A stretch of DNA of 64,000 nt from Jaltomata sinuosa (Eukaryota; Streptophyta; Magnoliopsida; Solanales; Solanaceae): positions 868,001 through 932,000 of the forward strand of contig QJPP01000050.1 in the NCBI GenBank assembly GCA_003996215.1, read 5' to 3'. Position 1 is the first letter of the stretch. Each line of letters begins with the position of its first letter. The notes under the pieces were generated by a model. The model ran no database searches, was not told the DNA's origin, and saw only the letters and a program-made list of their open reading frames with translations. The position numbers were made by a program, and so were the translations under genes. This document shows positions 22,857 to 35,135 of this stretch, piece by piece.

Positions 22857-25800
22857 TGTCACGACCCAATTTCTCGGTCATGATGGCACCTACAACCCCC
22901 CAGTAGGCAAAAAAATCCCCATAGCCTGGAACAGTCAGTAATGGGCTACTATCTAACAATTCAAGCGAAAGAATATATACATACATATGCGGAAGCTAAA
23001 CATAACCCAAAACCTGGTATCATAGTATAGAGCTAGAACTACATCAGCAGAGTACAATGATCCAAAACAGTATATAAGATGTCTCCGAATGGTAGTAGAG
23101 TACATATAATAAAATATAAACTAAAAGCTAAGCTCCGATCCGCTAGAGATCACCCTCAGTCCGAAGATATCCCAAAATAGCTCCTCGCATGAGTCTCCAA
23201 CAAGCTAGCGGTGATGGCTCACACTAGGATCTGCACCAGAAGATGCAGAGTGTAGTATGAGCACCAAATGCGAAGCATAAGGTACACAGTAGGTATCATA
23301 GGACGACTGGGCACATATAAGATAAAAGAGTAGTAATAGACAAAATAGAAATAAATAGTCACAGAAGGCAGAAAATAAGCACACGGAAGCTAGCACAGAA
23401 GGGATACAAGCAAGAACAACACACACAGCTAGCTACTAGAATATGCATCATAGGTGAGAGAAGAAGAATGTACCCGGGATCCTTGCAACAACAAATAAAT
23501 AAAAAAAGATTCAGAAAGTAGGCGGTATACCGGTAACCTCAATGGGTAGAGAAGGTGAGAAAAGATAACGATAATCATGCTCGAATACAAGATATAATAA
23601 CCCAAATGATCCTACTAATCTCAAGTCAAGAGATAACAACGGGAACCCAATCACAACTTAAACAATATCCAGAGTCATAAGAACCACAATAGGAACCAAT
23701 AAAGAGAAATAGTAACAATAAGTCTACCTACAGTCCCACGAGCAACCATACACCCAAGGAATACAAACAAGTGAAGACAAACCCTCCGGCATCCTATACT
23801 ACCGGAGCGTACAATCAACAAACAAGGATAGAACCTCACACAAATGATTGGTATGACATGCCATGCTATGCCAAGAGTGATAATAGTACCGTATGTTACC
23901 CACTTTCGGTGTCCTATAAGGCCTAGAAGACGGGATCTTTGGAAGGTTACACCCGTATACCTCTACTACACCGTATACCCACCTCTGACAGTCACAATAC
24001 ATAGCCCCTGGTCTGGAATGGCAAGGTCTATGGGGGGCCCCGACCAACATACTAGATGCCCCATAATCTCAAAAATCCCCAAGTAAAGCTGCCCGGAGAG
24101 TATCCAGGTCTAAATCAGTAAGTCAAATAGACCTAGCACACGATCCCACCGAGTCTAGCATCACCTAGGAAGTTGTAGTAAAACAAATCTAGCGCTCGAC
24201 CCCGTCTAGTGTAAGTGGAAATAGTGATAAAACATCCTTTAATTCTCCCATACCCCAAGAAGATCCATTAAGACAGTACCAAACCCACTTTCAATCATTT
24301 TTATCGAAAATGGCCCCACGAGTCATGCAAGGTTTAGAAATTCAGCACTAGTAGGTCCGAAGCCAAAACCATAGTAAAATCATGAAGAAATTCCCTCTAT
24401 ATGCATGATGAATGGTATACATAATAAAGTGGCCCCCGACCCACAATCAACTTATCGGCCCTGCACAGGCTCCAATCATTCTACAACACAGATAGCCAGC
24501 TCTATAACAATAATAACTATGCCCGGGACTCATGGACATTCCCATATAACCCACCATCTATGTTCTAGAGTCAAAACAAGGCCACGCAGAACCACAAGGG
24601 TGATAATATCAACTATGAAGAATACTACCTACAATGGAGGAAAGACACGAGGCGAATCATGGAAAAATGGTCAAGGTCTCTGGTGCCAAGCTAATAACCC
24701 AACCCAAGGATGTCAATTAGTATAATTTTATCTGATATATGCTAAGTCTAGGGAGTTTAGATTGTAACCTACCTGTCGTCCGACGATAAGCTGCTGGGAC
24801 AATGATATCCAAGCCTGAATCACTTTGAGAAGCCCCAAATGATAATCACGCTATCACAAACACAACTAATCCATTAAAATGAGTCTAACGATACCCATAT
24901 CACTATAAAGATAGCTGGGTTAAAATTCGGGTCACCGACGGGCTCGTGGGCCCTGTAACCCAAAACTGAAAATGGAAACTCACATTATGATCACCAAGAC
25001 CATGTGAGTGCATGCCCAGAAAATCAAGGAATTTGGGAAATAATTTCGAGCTAAAAACAACCCCTAAATCTAGGAAAGAAAAAATGGAGACTTAAGGAAA
25101 TAAAATCGGAAAAAGAAAGAATCACCTATCAAAACAGAAGAATTAAGCCAAGGAGGTGAATAAGAACGAGCCTGCTAGCATGCACTTCACCCGAACAGAA
25201 TCTACAACCAATTTTTGAGCTTGAGAAGAGGGCAACAATGGTGGTTGAGACCAATGGAGAAGACAACAATGAAAAGAGGGGAAACTTACCCAAAACGCCA
25301 ACGGAGCAAGAATTTATCGAGGGTACAAGAATCCTACAAGGGTGCACTGATTTGAGCAATTTAGAGAGTGTTTGAGTATAATAAAGTTGGAGGAAATGAG
25401 AGATGAAGGCTGGAAAAATGAAATGGAAAAGATATATACTAGACCATCGCCATCGTGAAGGCTAGCCATGCAGTCGCGAAGAACAATGAGGAAGAGACTT
25501 CATCGTGTCCGCAACAGGAAGTCACACGATCACGAAGAACAGGAGTCTAGGTGTTTCATCACGGTATGGAGGGTAGGGCCCTCGATCATGATTGAGGCTT
25601 GATGCCTGGACCTGCACCAGAAAAAGTCTGCAACTTTCCAAAACATGACGGGGCATTTCAGGCATAATAGGAAACCGATATTCAAAAACCAATAATGCTA
25701 ACAGAGTGGAATCGACATTCTGGACTCAACGGAATTGACAAAACTTCCGTACAAGGTCATTTAGGAGGAATGTTTCCCCAATTCAACACTAACCAAGACG

Positions 25801-26284
25801 CAACAAAATACCCAAAATGAGCCCGGCTCACTCGTAACCCAAACCAACTATCTACCTAACCCAAACTCAACATTCTAGAGCTGATAGAATCATCAGATTT
25901 TGAATCTGACACTCCAATTATCGAAAGCTGGCCCAAGTTACACTTTCAACTCCAAATGGCTTGAAAATATAAAAAGCAACACAAAACCCACACTGGAAGT
26001 TCTCATTCCTCGACTAAAGGTCCAACTAGACCAAACTTAACGCTCCGGAGCTAACAAAACTGTCAGAATTCAATTACGAGCACATTAGCTATGAATGTTG
26101 ACTAAAGTCAATGATATTCTAAGTTAAGGCTCTTAAATAGGCAAACGGCTAAAACAACCAAATGAATGACCAGGGCACTGGACTACCAGTCCTAGCAAGC
26201 CATAAGTGACTTAGGGCCGCTACACAAAGTCTCTAATAGTACAATGAATGCGTAAACGCAAAGATGACCAGAAGGTTCATCAAA
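22857..26284 (-). repeat. 3' LTR of element B
   Basis: About 3428 bp. It ends GTCGTGACA at 22857. At the other edge it starts TTTGATGAACC where its partner has TGTGATGATCC, so the terminal TG is damaged. Hairpin at 23281-23314. A TATA-like box (AGTATATATC, minus strand) lies at 25440-25431, next to a decayed CpG-rich array at 25445-25600. Confidence 0.9.
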
Positions 26285-26294
26285 CCATCCTCTA

Positions 26295-26640
26295 CCAAAA
26301 AGACTTTTGTCCTCAAAAGTCAAAAAGAAGGGAGTACCTGAAGGCTCAAACAAATGCAGATACTGAGCTCGCAGCTCACTCTCGGTCTCCCAAGTAGCCT
26401 CCTCAACCGGATGATATCTCCACTGAACTTTCACAACTGGGATTTCCCTAGATCTCAACCTCCTGATATCTCTGGCCAGAATAGCTACTGACTCCTTAAC
26501 AAAAGAGAAACTCTCATCTAACTAAACCAAATCCCAATGCAACACATGACACTCATCTGGAACATACCAGTAAAATATTGAGACATGGAAAATAGGGTGA
26601 ACAGCTGAAAACATCAGAGGCAAAGCTAACATGTAGGTAA
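26295..26640 (-). pseudogene. pol: Chromodomain-like tail of element B pol
   Basis: Minus strand, from about 26460: REIPVVKVQWRYHPVEEATWETESELR and on to HLFEPSGTPF. This is the short chromodomain-like module at the integrase C-terminus of chromoviruses, thought to guide insertion into marked chromatin. The linker before it (26640-26470) is broken by frameshifts. The polypurine side of the LTR (TAGAGGATGG, 26294-26285) follows. Confidence 0.75.
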
Positions 26641-27400
26641 CACTACCAACCTTCTAGAGAATCTTAAATGGCCCAATGAACCTGGGGATAAGCTTGCCCC
26701 ACCGACCAAATCTCATCACGCCCTTCATGGGAGATACTCGAAGGAAAACCAAGTCACCAACACTGAACTCAGAGGAATGAAGTCTACGATTAGCGTAGCT
26801 CTTCTGCGTACTCTGGGATGCTCTGAGTCTATCCTGAATCAAACGGACTTAATCTGAAGAATCTCTAAGCAAATCTGTACCCTGCGGTCTGGACTCTATA
26901 CCATCAAACCAACCAATCGGCAATCTACAATGCCTACCATACAAGGCCTCAAAAGGTTCGATGCTCAAATGAAAGATATTATTATAAGCAAACTTGGCCA
27001 AAGGCACAAACTGATTCCATGAACCTCCAAAGTCAAGTATACAAGCCTGAAGCATGTCCTTAACGACCTAAATAGTCCTCTCGGACTGGACATCTATCTG
27101 AGGATGGAAAGCAGTACTAAACTGAACCTCTGTACCTAAATCTCTATGTATAGCTCTCCAAAACTGACATGTGAACTGAGTATTTCGGTCTGAATTGATA
27201 GAAACTGGGACCCCATACAACCGAACAACCTCATGAATGTAAATCTGAGCTAACCTCTCAGCACCGTAGGAAGACTGAACTGGCAAGAAGTGGGCTGACT
27301 TAGTCAGCCGATCCACAATCACATATATGGAATCAAAACCCCAAGACGTACGAGGCAAACCAACCATGAAATCCATAGTAATTCCTTCCCAATTCCACTC
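26641..27400 (-). pseudogene. pol: Integrase core and GPY/F of element B, broken
   Basis: Minus strand. The core starts MDFMVGLPRT at 27376. The three catalytic acids are seen in VIVDRLTK, NSDRNTQF and SERTI. It continues with the FAYNN and EALYGRHCRSP-like regions (27055-26849, spelled RHCRLP here) and the GPY/F module (FRVSP-like, MKGVMRF, RFIGPFKIL at 26842-26654). Frames are broken at about 27060, 26845 and 26650. The enzyme would join element DNA to the chromosome. Confidence 0.8.
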
Positions 27401-28473
27401 AAGAATGGGAAGTCACTACATCAAACCACCCGGTCTCATATGCTCAAACTTCACCTGTTGACAGTTCAGGCACCGAGATATAAACTCCGCTACGTCCTGC
27501 TTTATACCACTCCATTAGTAAAGCTGTCTCAAATCTCTATACATCTTTGAGGCGCCAGGATGAATGGAGTATCTAGAACAATGCACCTCACAAAGTATAA
27601 ACTAAATAAAATCTCCAACCCTCAGAACATAAAGTCAACCACCAAACCTCAGAATACCATCAGAACCAAAAGTAGCCCCACAGGCCTCACCCCAAACTAC
27701 CTGATCAAGAAGGTCACACAAACTCTGATCCTCGAATTGTCGGCTCTGAAAACGATCAACTAGAGTAGAATGAACCTCAATACTGGCAAGAACCCTGCTA
27801 GGATCCGACAAGTCAAGCCTAACCAAATGGTTAACCAAGGACTAGATGTCCAAGGCCAATGGTCACTCAAAAACTAAAAGTAAAGTTAGGCTACCCATAC
27901 TCACTGCCTTCTGACTCAAGGCATCCGCTACCACATTTTCCCTGCTTGGAGGTATAGAATAGTGAAATCATAGTCCTTCAGCAACTCAATTCATCTTCTA
28001 TGTATTGAGTTCAGCTCTCGCTGACTCGTAATGTGCTGAAGACTACAGTGATCGGTGAATATCTTACAATGAACTCCATATAAGTAGTGCCTCCCGATCT
28101 TGAGCACAAAAACTACCACCACCAACTCTTAATCATGGGTGGGGTAGTTGCGCTCATGAACCTTCAGCTACCTCGATGCATATGCAATCACACGACCCCG
28201 CTGCATCAACACACAACCAAGACCAACCCCATAAGCATCACAATACACGGAGAAACTCTGATCCTCAACCAGCAAAGTCAATATAGGAGCTGAAGTCAAC
28301 AAGGCCTTAAGCCTCTGAAAGCTATCCTCGCACTGATCTGACCACTGAAATGGGACATCCTTCCTAGTCAGCCTAGTCAAAGGTGCTGCTATGGAAGAAA
28401 ACCCCTTACAAACCATCTGTAGTACCCGGATAACCCAATAAATCTATGAACCTCAGTAGGAGTAGAAGGTCTA
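27401..28473 (-). pseudogene. pol: RNase H and HHCC linker of element B
   Basis: Minus strand. The end of the RT connection (GFSSIAAPLTRLTRKDVPFQW) runs into RNase H (SVYCDAYGVGLGCVLMQRGRVIAYASR, 28416-28168), with the first catalytic Asp in place. Downstream frames are stop-ridden (28160-27840), then a short linker frame (27838-27635). The HHCC zinc finger is recognisable only by position at about 27500-27440. The domain is cut from its RT by insertion of C at 28473. Confidence 0.75.
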
Positions 28474-28948
28474 TGTAACACCTCAAAATTTGATTCAGCT
28501 TTTTAAGTTAGAAATTCTGAAAATTCTGAAACTACCAAGAATCACGAGTCAAGTCTACGATTCGTGGAAGGAATCACGTCTCGTGGAAGGAATCACGACT
28601 CATGGAAATGACTCATGAAACCAGCTCTGCAGCTCCCACCTCTGGTTTGAGAACCACTAGTGGAATCTACAGGTCGTGATTAGTTTCACGTGTCGAGGAA
28701 ATATCCCGTGGAACTCAGACTGAGGGCAGTCTATTTTCCAGGAACTACGAGTTGGTCCTATGGCTCATGGAAATTTCCACGAGTTGTCCTGTTAAACTAT
28801 AGGACCTGATCCGCAGCTTGAAACTTTGGCTTAGGAACCACGACTCAAGTCCACGAGCCGTGGTTAGTTCTACGGTCTGTGGAAAGGACCCGTGGAACCT
28901 GAAGCTGAGTTTTAAAACAACTTTTTCTTAATTAAGTCCAAGGGGTAT
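28474..28948 (+). repeat. 5' LTR of element C, first part
   Basis: Starts TGTAACACC and continues through an array of ACTCGTGG/CCACGAGT-like motifs (28540-28900). It breaks at GGTAT (28944-28948), the target of D. Compared with the 3' LTR it carries an extra copy of the GGAAGGAATCACG unit near 28570-28590. Confidence 0.9.
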
Positions 28949-31277
28949 TGTCATGCCCCAAACCATGGGAGGCATGACCGACACCCGGAGCCCTAAAAGG
29001 CCGAGGGTGCCAAAATAGAGTGTATCTCTATTGAATCTTCTGGGGGTCTGAGACCGACAAGGTCTCTAAGAATAGCAATTTGAAACACTGAAAGCTCAAT
29101 AGTAGGTAAACAACTCAAGGCCGACAAGGCTATTATCATAGTAGATAGATAATAACAAGGCCGACAAGGCCATACCCAACACTGATATACATATACACGT
29201 CTACAAGCCTCTAGGAGTAAGTAAAATATCTCATATCTAGGACAGGGACCTGGACTACCCATAAGCTGTACATATACATAACCTGGTCAAAATATAAGCT
29301 AGACCTCTGACTCGTCAACTCCAGGAAGAATGGAGCTTACCAAAATGGCTGAACTCTGCAACTCCTACTGAAGAGGTCTGTCTGGATTTCTGTCTGGACC
29401 TGTAGGCATGAATGCAGTGCCCCCAGGAAATGGTTACGTCAACACGACAATAATATACTGGCATGTAAGGTAGAAACATAAAAGCAAGTCGCAAGTAGTA
29501 AATCTGAACAAGATATAATATGAAACTTGTAAACTGTAATTGGTAAGACTTGTTAAGCTCTTTCTCCTTTATTCTTTTTAGAATACAACACATGCATTAA
29601 CTCACACCGCAAATCACTCTTTATAACCCACGCTGAACCACAATAGAGCCTCGGCGCACCCTATATATAATAGCCTCAATATGGCAGTAGCACCTCGGCG
29701 CACACTATTTATATAATGGCCTTAATATGGAAGTAGCACCTCGGTGCACACTATGTATATAATAGCCTCAATATGGCAGTAGCACCTCGGTTCAAACTAA
29801 CATGCAAACCACGCATAATAAGTGTATTACTAGATTGACCTTTAAAGCTATTCTTGTTATTTATGAAGGTTCATTTAGATAACTTCTTTAGCCTTGGCTT
29901 ACTAGGTGTTGGATTCAACATACCAAACAGATATAAATGGGGATTTGAATTGCTAACTTTCCTTTTATACTTTCTAAAGCTTGATTAGGGATCACAATAC
30001 AAAGAAGAAACTTGACAAAAGGATAACTTACGTTTCGTGCAAAAAGAATCAGATTTTTATAAGAAGGCGACTTGAATCACCATAATGTATAACTTAGTTC
30101 CTTAAGACTTGTTTAGTTACCAAATTTTCGGGCATATTTACGTATTTTGCATTAATTAAAGGTGTATCGTCACACCTTTCTCCCCTGTCCAATACACATC
30201 ACACACACATAAACCTACTGCCTCCAATAATACAAAACACATCAAACAGCCCCTACACAACTTACCATGCCTAAATACAATAGCAACACATTGAACCCAC
30301 GGCTTCCGATCACCGTCCCGTGAGTTCTTAACAATAATTCAACAATAATTATCCATCCGAACTTTAATCCAAAAATATGATTATGGGCAGAGTACTTACC
30401 ACACTTGAAGGGGTGTTTTTATCCTCTTTTTATTGATGCCTTGAAAAGCTTAAGTACCCCCTACACATACACCAACAAGAGAAGAAGAAATCTCTTAATT
30501 GTTACACAATTTCAATGTGTTAAATCTTAAGAAAGGGGATGCCATAGTTCATGTATTTCTTACCATAGGATATCCTAGATATATGTAGTAGATTAATACC
30601 AAGATAACAAGTTGTTTAACTCACCTTAAGCTTGAATGAATCTTGTTCTTCTTAGAACCCTAAAGGGAGAGAGGGGCTGCCAAAAGGAAAGGAGATAAGA
30701 GAGAAGTTTTTCCAGCTTTTTGTGATCAATATTGATCAACAAAAGGTCTGTATAAAGGGACCTTTTTGGCCGATTTGTTTGAGTATATTTGGGCCAAAAT
30801 GGGTCAAGAAACTTGGTCCAAAATTACCCTTTGCTTGGGCCTCAAAAGAGTTAAGTTTTGTGGCTGATTTTGGGCTTCTCTTGGGTCAAAATGTGGTCCA
30901 TATTGGTGGCTACCTTTTGTAGTTGTTTGGGCCAGATTTGGTTATGCTTTGATGGGCCAACTTTAAGCTTCATTTGGGCTACCATTAGGTATAATAATAC
31001 ATGGTGTTGCTGCCCGTAATCGGCCCTCGAAACTTAGTTCATTAGCGTAGGTAGGTGATGCACCTACTTGTCACCTAAGATATTAGATAAGTCGAGCAAG
31101 CACCTCACTTGTTTTATCTCATTTTCAAAACCCTCATACTTATACTTTTACTTAACACTTATTTACATTTGACCATTTCAAATTCTAGGCCAAAGTACCC
31201 CTTCACAATCTCGAGCTCAAATACCTTCGTTGATATTTACTTAGTCACATAGGTTTTGAAAGGTACGGGGTGTTACA
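28949..31277 (-). repeat. 3' LTR of element D
   Basis: 2329 bp, TGTAACACCCC to GGCATGACA on the minus strand. It is 281 bp shorter than its partner: one 46-bp repeat unit fewer and a 235-bp gap at about 30125, where the partner has 37826-38060. From 30849 to 31277 it matches the partner base for base. Confidence 0.95.
29649..29796. repeat. 46-bp tandem repeats in the D 3' LTR (3 units plus a part)
   Basis: Units begin CCTCGGYGCACACTAT, contain TATATAAT and GCCTCAATATGGCAGT, and start at 29649 (44 bp), 29693 and 29739, with a partial unit at 29785. The partner LTR has four full units. Confidence 0.9.
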
Positions 31278-31290
31278 TCCTTCCCCCCTT
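31278..31290 (-). other. Polypurine tract of element D
   Basis: On the minus strand AAGGGGGGAAGGA directly abuts the LTR start TGTAACACC. This is the expected primer for plus-strand DNA synthesis. Confidence 0.9.
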
Positions 31291-31550
31291 AGAATCATTC
31301 ATCCTCGAATGAGGGTAATGCATATAGAGCTCTAGTCCCTTAGGATTTTTTGAAATTTTGGCAGAGTTTCCTTTATAATTGGGACTATCCAAAAACCTGA
31401 AACTCAACAAAAGTCCAGCAAGATGCCTCACAGGGGGATACAACTATAAATAATTAAATGTAATCATTTTCACATGTTCAAACCTGATCATATTTGCATA
31501 GTAGGAAGAGTATCAAGAACATAAGAATATGACTTACCTCTATACTATAT

Positions 31551-32000
31551 TTAAGTCATAAATAACTGGGGATGCTTTTTCCTCATTTCTTCCTCGGCTT
31601 CCCACGTTATTTTCTCGATATTATTATTTTTCCACAACACCTTTACTGAGGCTACTTCTTTGGTTCTGAGCTTCCTAACTTGACGATCTAGGATATAAAT
31701 TGGTACTTCCTTATAGGATAAGTCTTTAGAAAGTTGAACATCTTTGATAGGCATAATACGTGAAGGATCTCCTATGCACCTTCGTAGCATCGATACATGA
31801 AATACAGGATGGACTGTCTCCAATTCTGTGGGTAAATCTAGCTCATATGCTACTTTTCCTACCCTCCGAATGATCCTGTATGGTCCAATACATCTTGGAC
31901 TAAGCTTTCCCTTTTTACCAAATCGCATAACGCCTTTCATGGATGAAACCTTTAGGAAAACCCAATCACTAATATTAAATTCCAAATCCTGACGTCGCAC
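31551..32000 (-). pseudogene. pol: Integrase C-terminus with GPY/F and chromodomain-like tail, element D
   Basis: An open 149-residue stretch, minus strand. Residues 1-60: DWVFLKVSSMKGVMRFGKKGK and GPYRIIRRVGKVAYELDLP, the GPY/F module. Residues 60-95: HPVFHVSMLRRC. Residues 95-148: EVPIYILDRQVRKLR, VKVLWKN and ITWEAEEEMRKKHPQLF, the chromodomain-like end. The stop at 31551 fits the natural end of pol. The length matches the tail in element C, and this part by itself is undamaged. Confidence 0.85.
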
Positions 32001-32741
32001 ATCTGCATATGATTTCTACCTACTCTGGGCTATTAGTAATATTTCTCGGATTAGCTTCACCTTCTTCATTGCCTGATTAACTAGGTCTGTCCCTAATAAT
32101 CCTGCTTCTCTAATTTCAAACTAACCAATCGGTGATCTACACTTTTGTCCGTATAAATCCTCATAAGGAGCCATTTGAATGGTTACATGGAAACTATTAT
32201 TATAAGCATACTCAATTAGTGGCAAATGGTCATCCCAACTCCCTTTAAAATCTAGTACACAAGCTCGTAGCATATCTTCGAGTGTTTGAATAGTGTGTTC
32301 AGCTTGTCCATCTGTCTGTGGATGAAAAGCTGTACTGAGACTTATTTGAGTACCTAAGCCTCTCTAGAAAGACCTCCAGAAATTTGCTGTAAACTGAGCA
32401 CCCCTATCTGAAATGATGGAAATTGGGACACCATGAAGTCGGACTATTTCACTAATATACAACTTGGCATAATCTTCAGCAGTATAAGTTGTCCTGACTG
32501 GCAAAAAGTGAGCTGATTTTGTAAGTCTATCTACAATCACCCATATGGAATCTTATTTCCGATAAGTACGGGGTAAGCCTGTAATAAAGTCCATGTTGAT
32601 CACCTCCCATTTCCAGGTAGGTATCACTAGACTTTGAGTTAGACCTCTGGGTCTCTGGTGTTCAATTTTTACCTGTTGACAATACGGGCATTGGGCTACA
32701 AACTCTGCAATATTTCTCTTCATATTATTACACCAATAAAT
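32001..32741 (-). pseudogene. pol: Integrase core of element D, with stops
   Basis: Minus strand, one main frame interrupted by several stops: after YRK near 32550, after FWRSF near 32365, and near 32020. The DDE acids can be read in VIVDRLTK, ISDRGAQF and QAEHTIQ. FAYNN-like and MAPYEDLYG motifs follow. At the start, CPYCQQVK (about 32690) completes the HHCC zinc finger begun in the preceding frame. Point stops rather than deletions are the damage here. Confidence 0.8.
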
Positions 32742-33593
32742 CTATCGAAGATCATGATACATCTTCGTCGCTCCTGGATGGATTGAATAGAGGGAATAGT
32801 GAAATTCTGCCAAAATTTTCTCCCGAAGCTCTCCGATGTTAGGTACACATAGACGACCTTGATATCTCAGAACCCCATCTTCCTTAAGCTCTATTAGTGG
32901 TTGCTTCTGTTGTGGAATTCCCTCCCTCAATCTTACTAATTTTGGATCATCATATTGTCGTTCCTTTACCTCTGTTATAAGTGAGGATTCCGCTATGCTT
33001 TGAATAACAACTCCTCCATTACCTTGGTCTAGTAGTCGAACCTGCAAATTAGCTAACTGATGTAGTTTTCTTGTCATCTCAATATTTCTATTTTCCACGT
33101 GGCTCAAGCTTCCCATGGATTTGCGGCTAAGTGCATCGGCTACTACATTGGCCTTACCTGGATGGTACAAAATATCTACGTCATAATCCTTTAGTAACTC
33201 TAGCCACCTTCTTTGCCTTAGGTTTAATTCCTTCTGTTTGAATAAATACTGTAGACTTTTGTGGTCCGTAAACACGTCTACATGTACTCCAAACAAGTAA
33301 TGGCGCCATATTTTCAAGGCAAATATAACTGCTGCCAATTCAAGATCGTGAGTAGGGTAATTTTGTTCGTGCTTTCTTAGTTGTCTCGAGGCATAGGCAA
33401 TAACTTTACCATGTTGCATTAAAACGCAGCCCAACCCAATCCTTGAAGCATCACAATAAACAACATAACCTTCTGTGTCCTTTGGCAGAGTTAAGACAAG
33501 GGCTGAAGTAAGCCTGTCCTTCAACTCCTGAAAACTTTGCTCACATGCATTAGACAACTGGAACTTGGCAGCTTTATGAGTCAACTTTGTCAA
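32742..33593 (-). pseudogene. pol: RNase H and start of HHCC finger, element D
   Basis: A 283-residue open stretch. The RNase H catalytic acids are visible in YCDASRIG, THDLELAAV and VFTDHKSL. Then come LNLRQRRWLELLKDYD, YHPGKANVVADALSRKS, a linker, and the two His of the zinc finger (FHYSLYSIHPGATKMYHDLR), where a stop ends the frame. Domain order and size match intact chromovirus pol, so only the stop at its end separates it from integrase. Confidence 0.87.
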
Positions 33594-34535
33594 TGGTGTA
33601 GAGATAGAAGAAAATCCTTACACAAACCTCCGGTAATAACCTGCTAAGCCCAAAAAACTACGAATCTCTGGAGCATTCAAGGGCCTCGGCCAATTCTTTA
33701 CAGCTTCCATCTTTTGTCCGTCAACTCTAATACCTTCGTCTGTAATTATATGGCCAAGAAAAGTCACTGAAGTCAACCAAAACTCACATTTGGAGAACTT
33801 CGCATATAATTTATGATTCTGAAGTGTTTGCAATACTGCACATAGATGATCAGCATGTTCGGCTTTGGACCGCGAGTAAATCAGGATATCATCAATAAAT
33901 ACGATCACGAATACATCTAGGAATGGCTTGAAGACCCGATACATTAGGTCCATAAAAGCTGCTGGGGCATTAGTAAGCCCAAAAGACATTACTAGAAATT
34001 CAAAGTAGCCATACCTTGTCCTAAAGGCTATTTTTGGAACATCTACCACTTTAACACGTAACTGGTGATACCCCGACCGCAAGTCAATCTTTGAAAAACA
34101 TTTGGCGCCTTGCAACTGATCAAAAAGGTCATCAATCCTTGGAAGCGAATACTTATTCTTGATTGTAATTTTGTTCAGCTGTCGGTAATCGATACACATT
34201 CTCAAGGACCCATCCTTCTTACGAACAAACAAAACTGGTGCACCCCATGGCGATGTACTAGGCCTAATGAAACCTTTTTTGAGTAGATCCTTTAACTGTT
34301 CCTTTAACTCTCTTAATTCTGCAGGAGCCATCCTGTAAGGGGGAATTGATATTGGCTGAGTATCTGGGAGTAGTTCAATGGAAAACTCAATTTCCCTTTC
34401 TAGAGGGATTCCTGGAAGCTTATCCGGGAATACATCTAGAAACTGACTCACCATGGGAACCGATTGAAGAGTCGCTGGTCCATTCTCTATGCTTCTTACT
34501 CGGACTAAATGATAAATATAGCCTTTAGAAATCAT
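33594..34535 (-). pseudogene. pol: Reverse transcriptase of element D
   Basis: An open stretch from 34535 to 33618. Linker DVFPDKLPGIPLEREIEF, fingers PPYRMAPAELREL and KGFIRPSTSPWGAPVLFV, DGSLRMCIDYRQLNK, palm IDDLFDQLQG, FSKIDLRSGYHQLRV, MSFGLTNAPAAFM, and the catalytic VFIDDILIYSRS at about 33890. The thumb and connection end at GYYRRFV. All palm motifs are intact. A stop or frame break at about 33617 separates it from RNase H. Confidence 0.9.
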
Positions 34536-35135
34536 TTTCTGGGCCTTAAGGTAGGAAATAAACCTACCCCTTGGCGTGACAACATTACCTTTCCACTCCA
34601 GGATTTTTTCTTTCGGAAAATGGAATTTGACAACCTTTCTTCAACAATCGATATTAGCATAACATGCAGCGAACCAGTCCATGCCCATAATGACATCGAA
34701 GTCAATCATATATAATTCGATTAGATTAGCTAAAGTGAGATGGTCATAAATCCACACTAGACAATCTTGATAAACTCGTCTAGCTATAATCGATTCACCA
34801 ACCGACGTAGATACATCAAAGGGTCTAGGAAATAACTCAGAGCCTTCCCCCAATTTACCAGCAACGAGCAGGGTAACATATGAAAGAGTAGAGCCAGGAT
34901 CTATAAGTGCATAAATAACATGACTAAAAATAGTCAATGTACCTGTAACAACATCAGGTGACGATTCCAAGTCATGGCGACCGGCTAGAGCATAAGTGCG
35001 ATTATGACCACTTCCTGAACTGGATGCTACTCCTCCTCCTTTACCTCTACCATGACCTGGTGTAGCCTGTTGGCCTGTCCTAGGGGGACGAATAGTAGAT
35101 GAAGAAGCTGCCATCGACCCTGTAGGCTGGGACAT
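34536..35135 (-). pseudogene. pol: Aspartic protease of element D
   Basis: Minus strand. After a Gly/Ser-rich linker (35135-35000) the fold begins at about DVVTGTLTIFSHVIYALIDPGSTLSYV, with the active-site triplet in the DPGS form usual for this group, and ends with IDFDVIMGMDWFAACYANIDC (about 34650). The sequence to 34536 is the broken join to RT. It would cut Gag-Pol into its enzymes. Confidence 0.85.

Noticed and set aside
29649..29796. CRISPR-like or satellite array
   Set aside because: Units are contiguous with no spacers, only three or four copies, and confined to an LTR.
32742..34535. Long open frames that could be taken for host genes (283 and 305 residues)
   Set aside because: They are RNase H and reverse transcriptase of element D, lying between its LTRs in the expected order.
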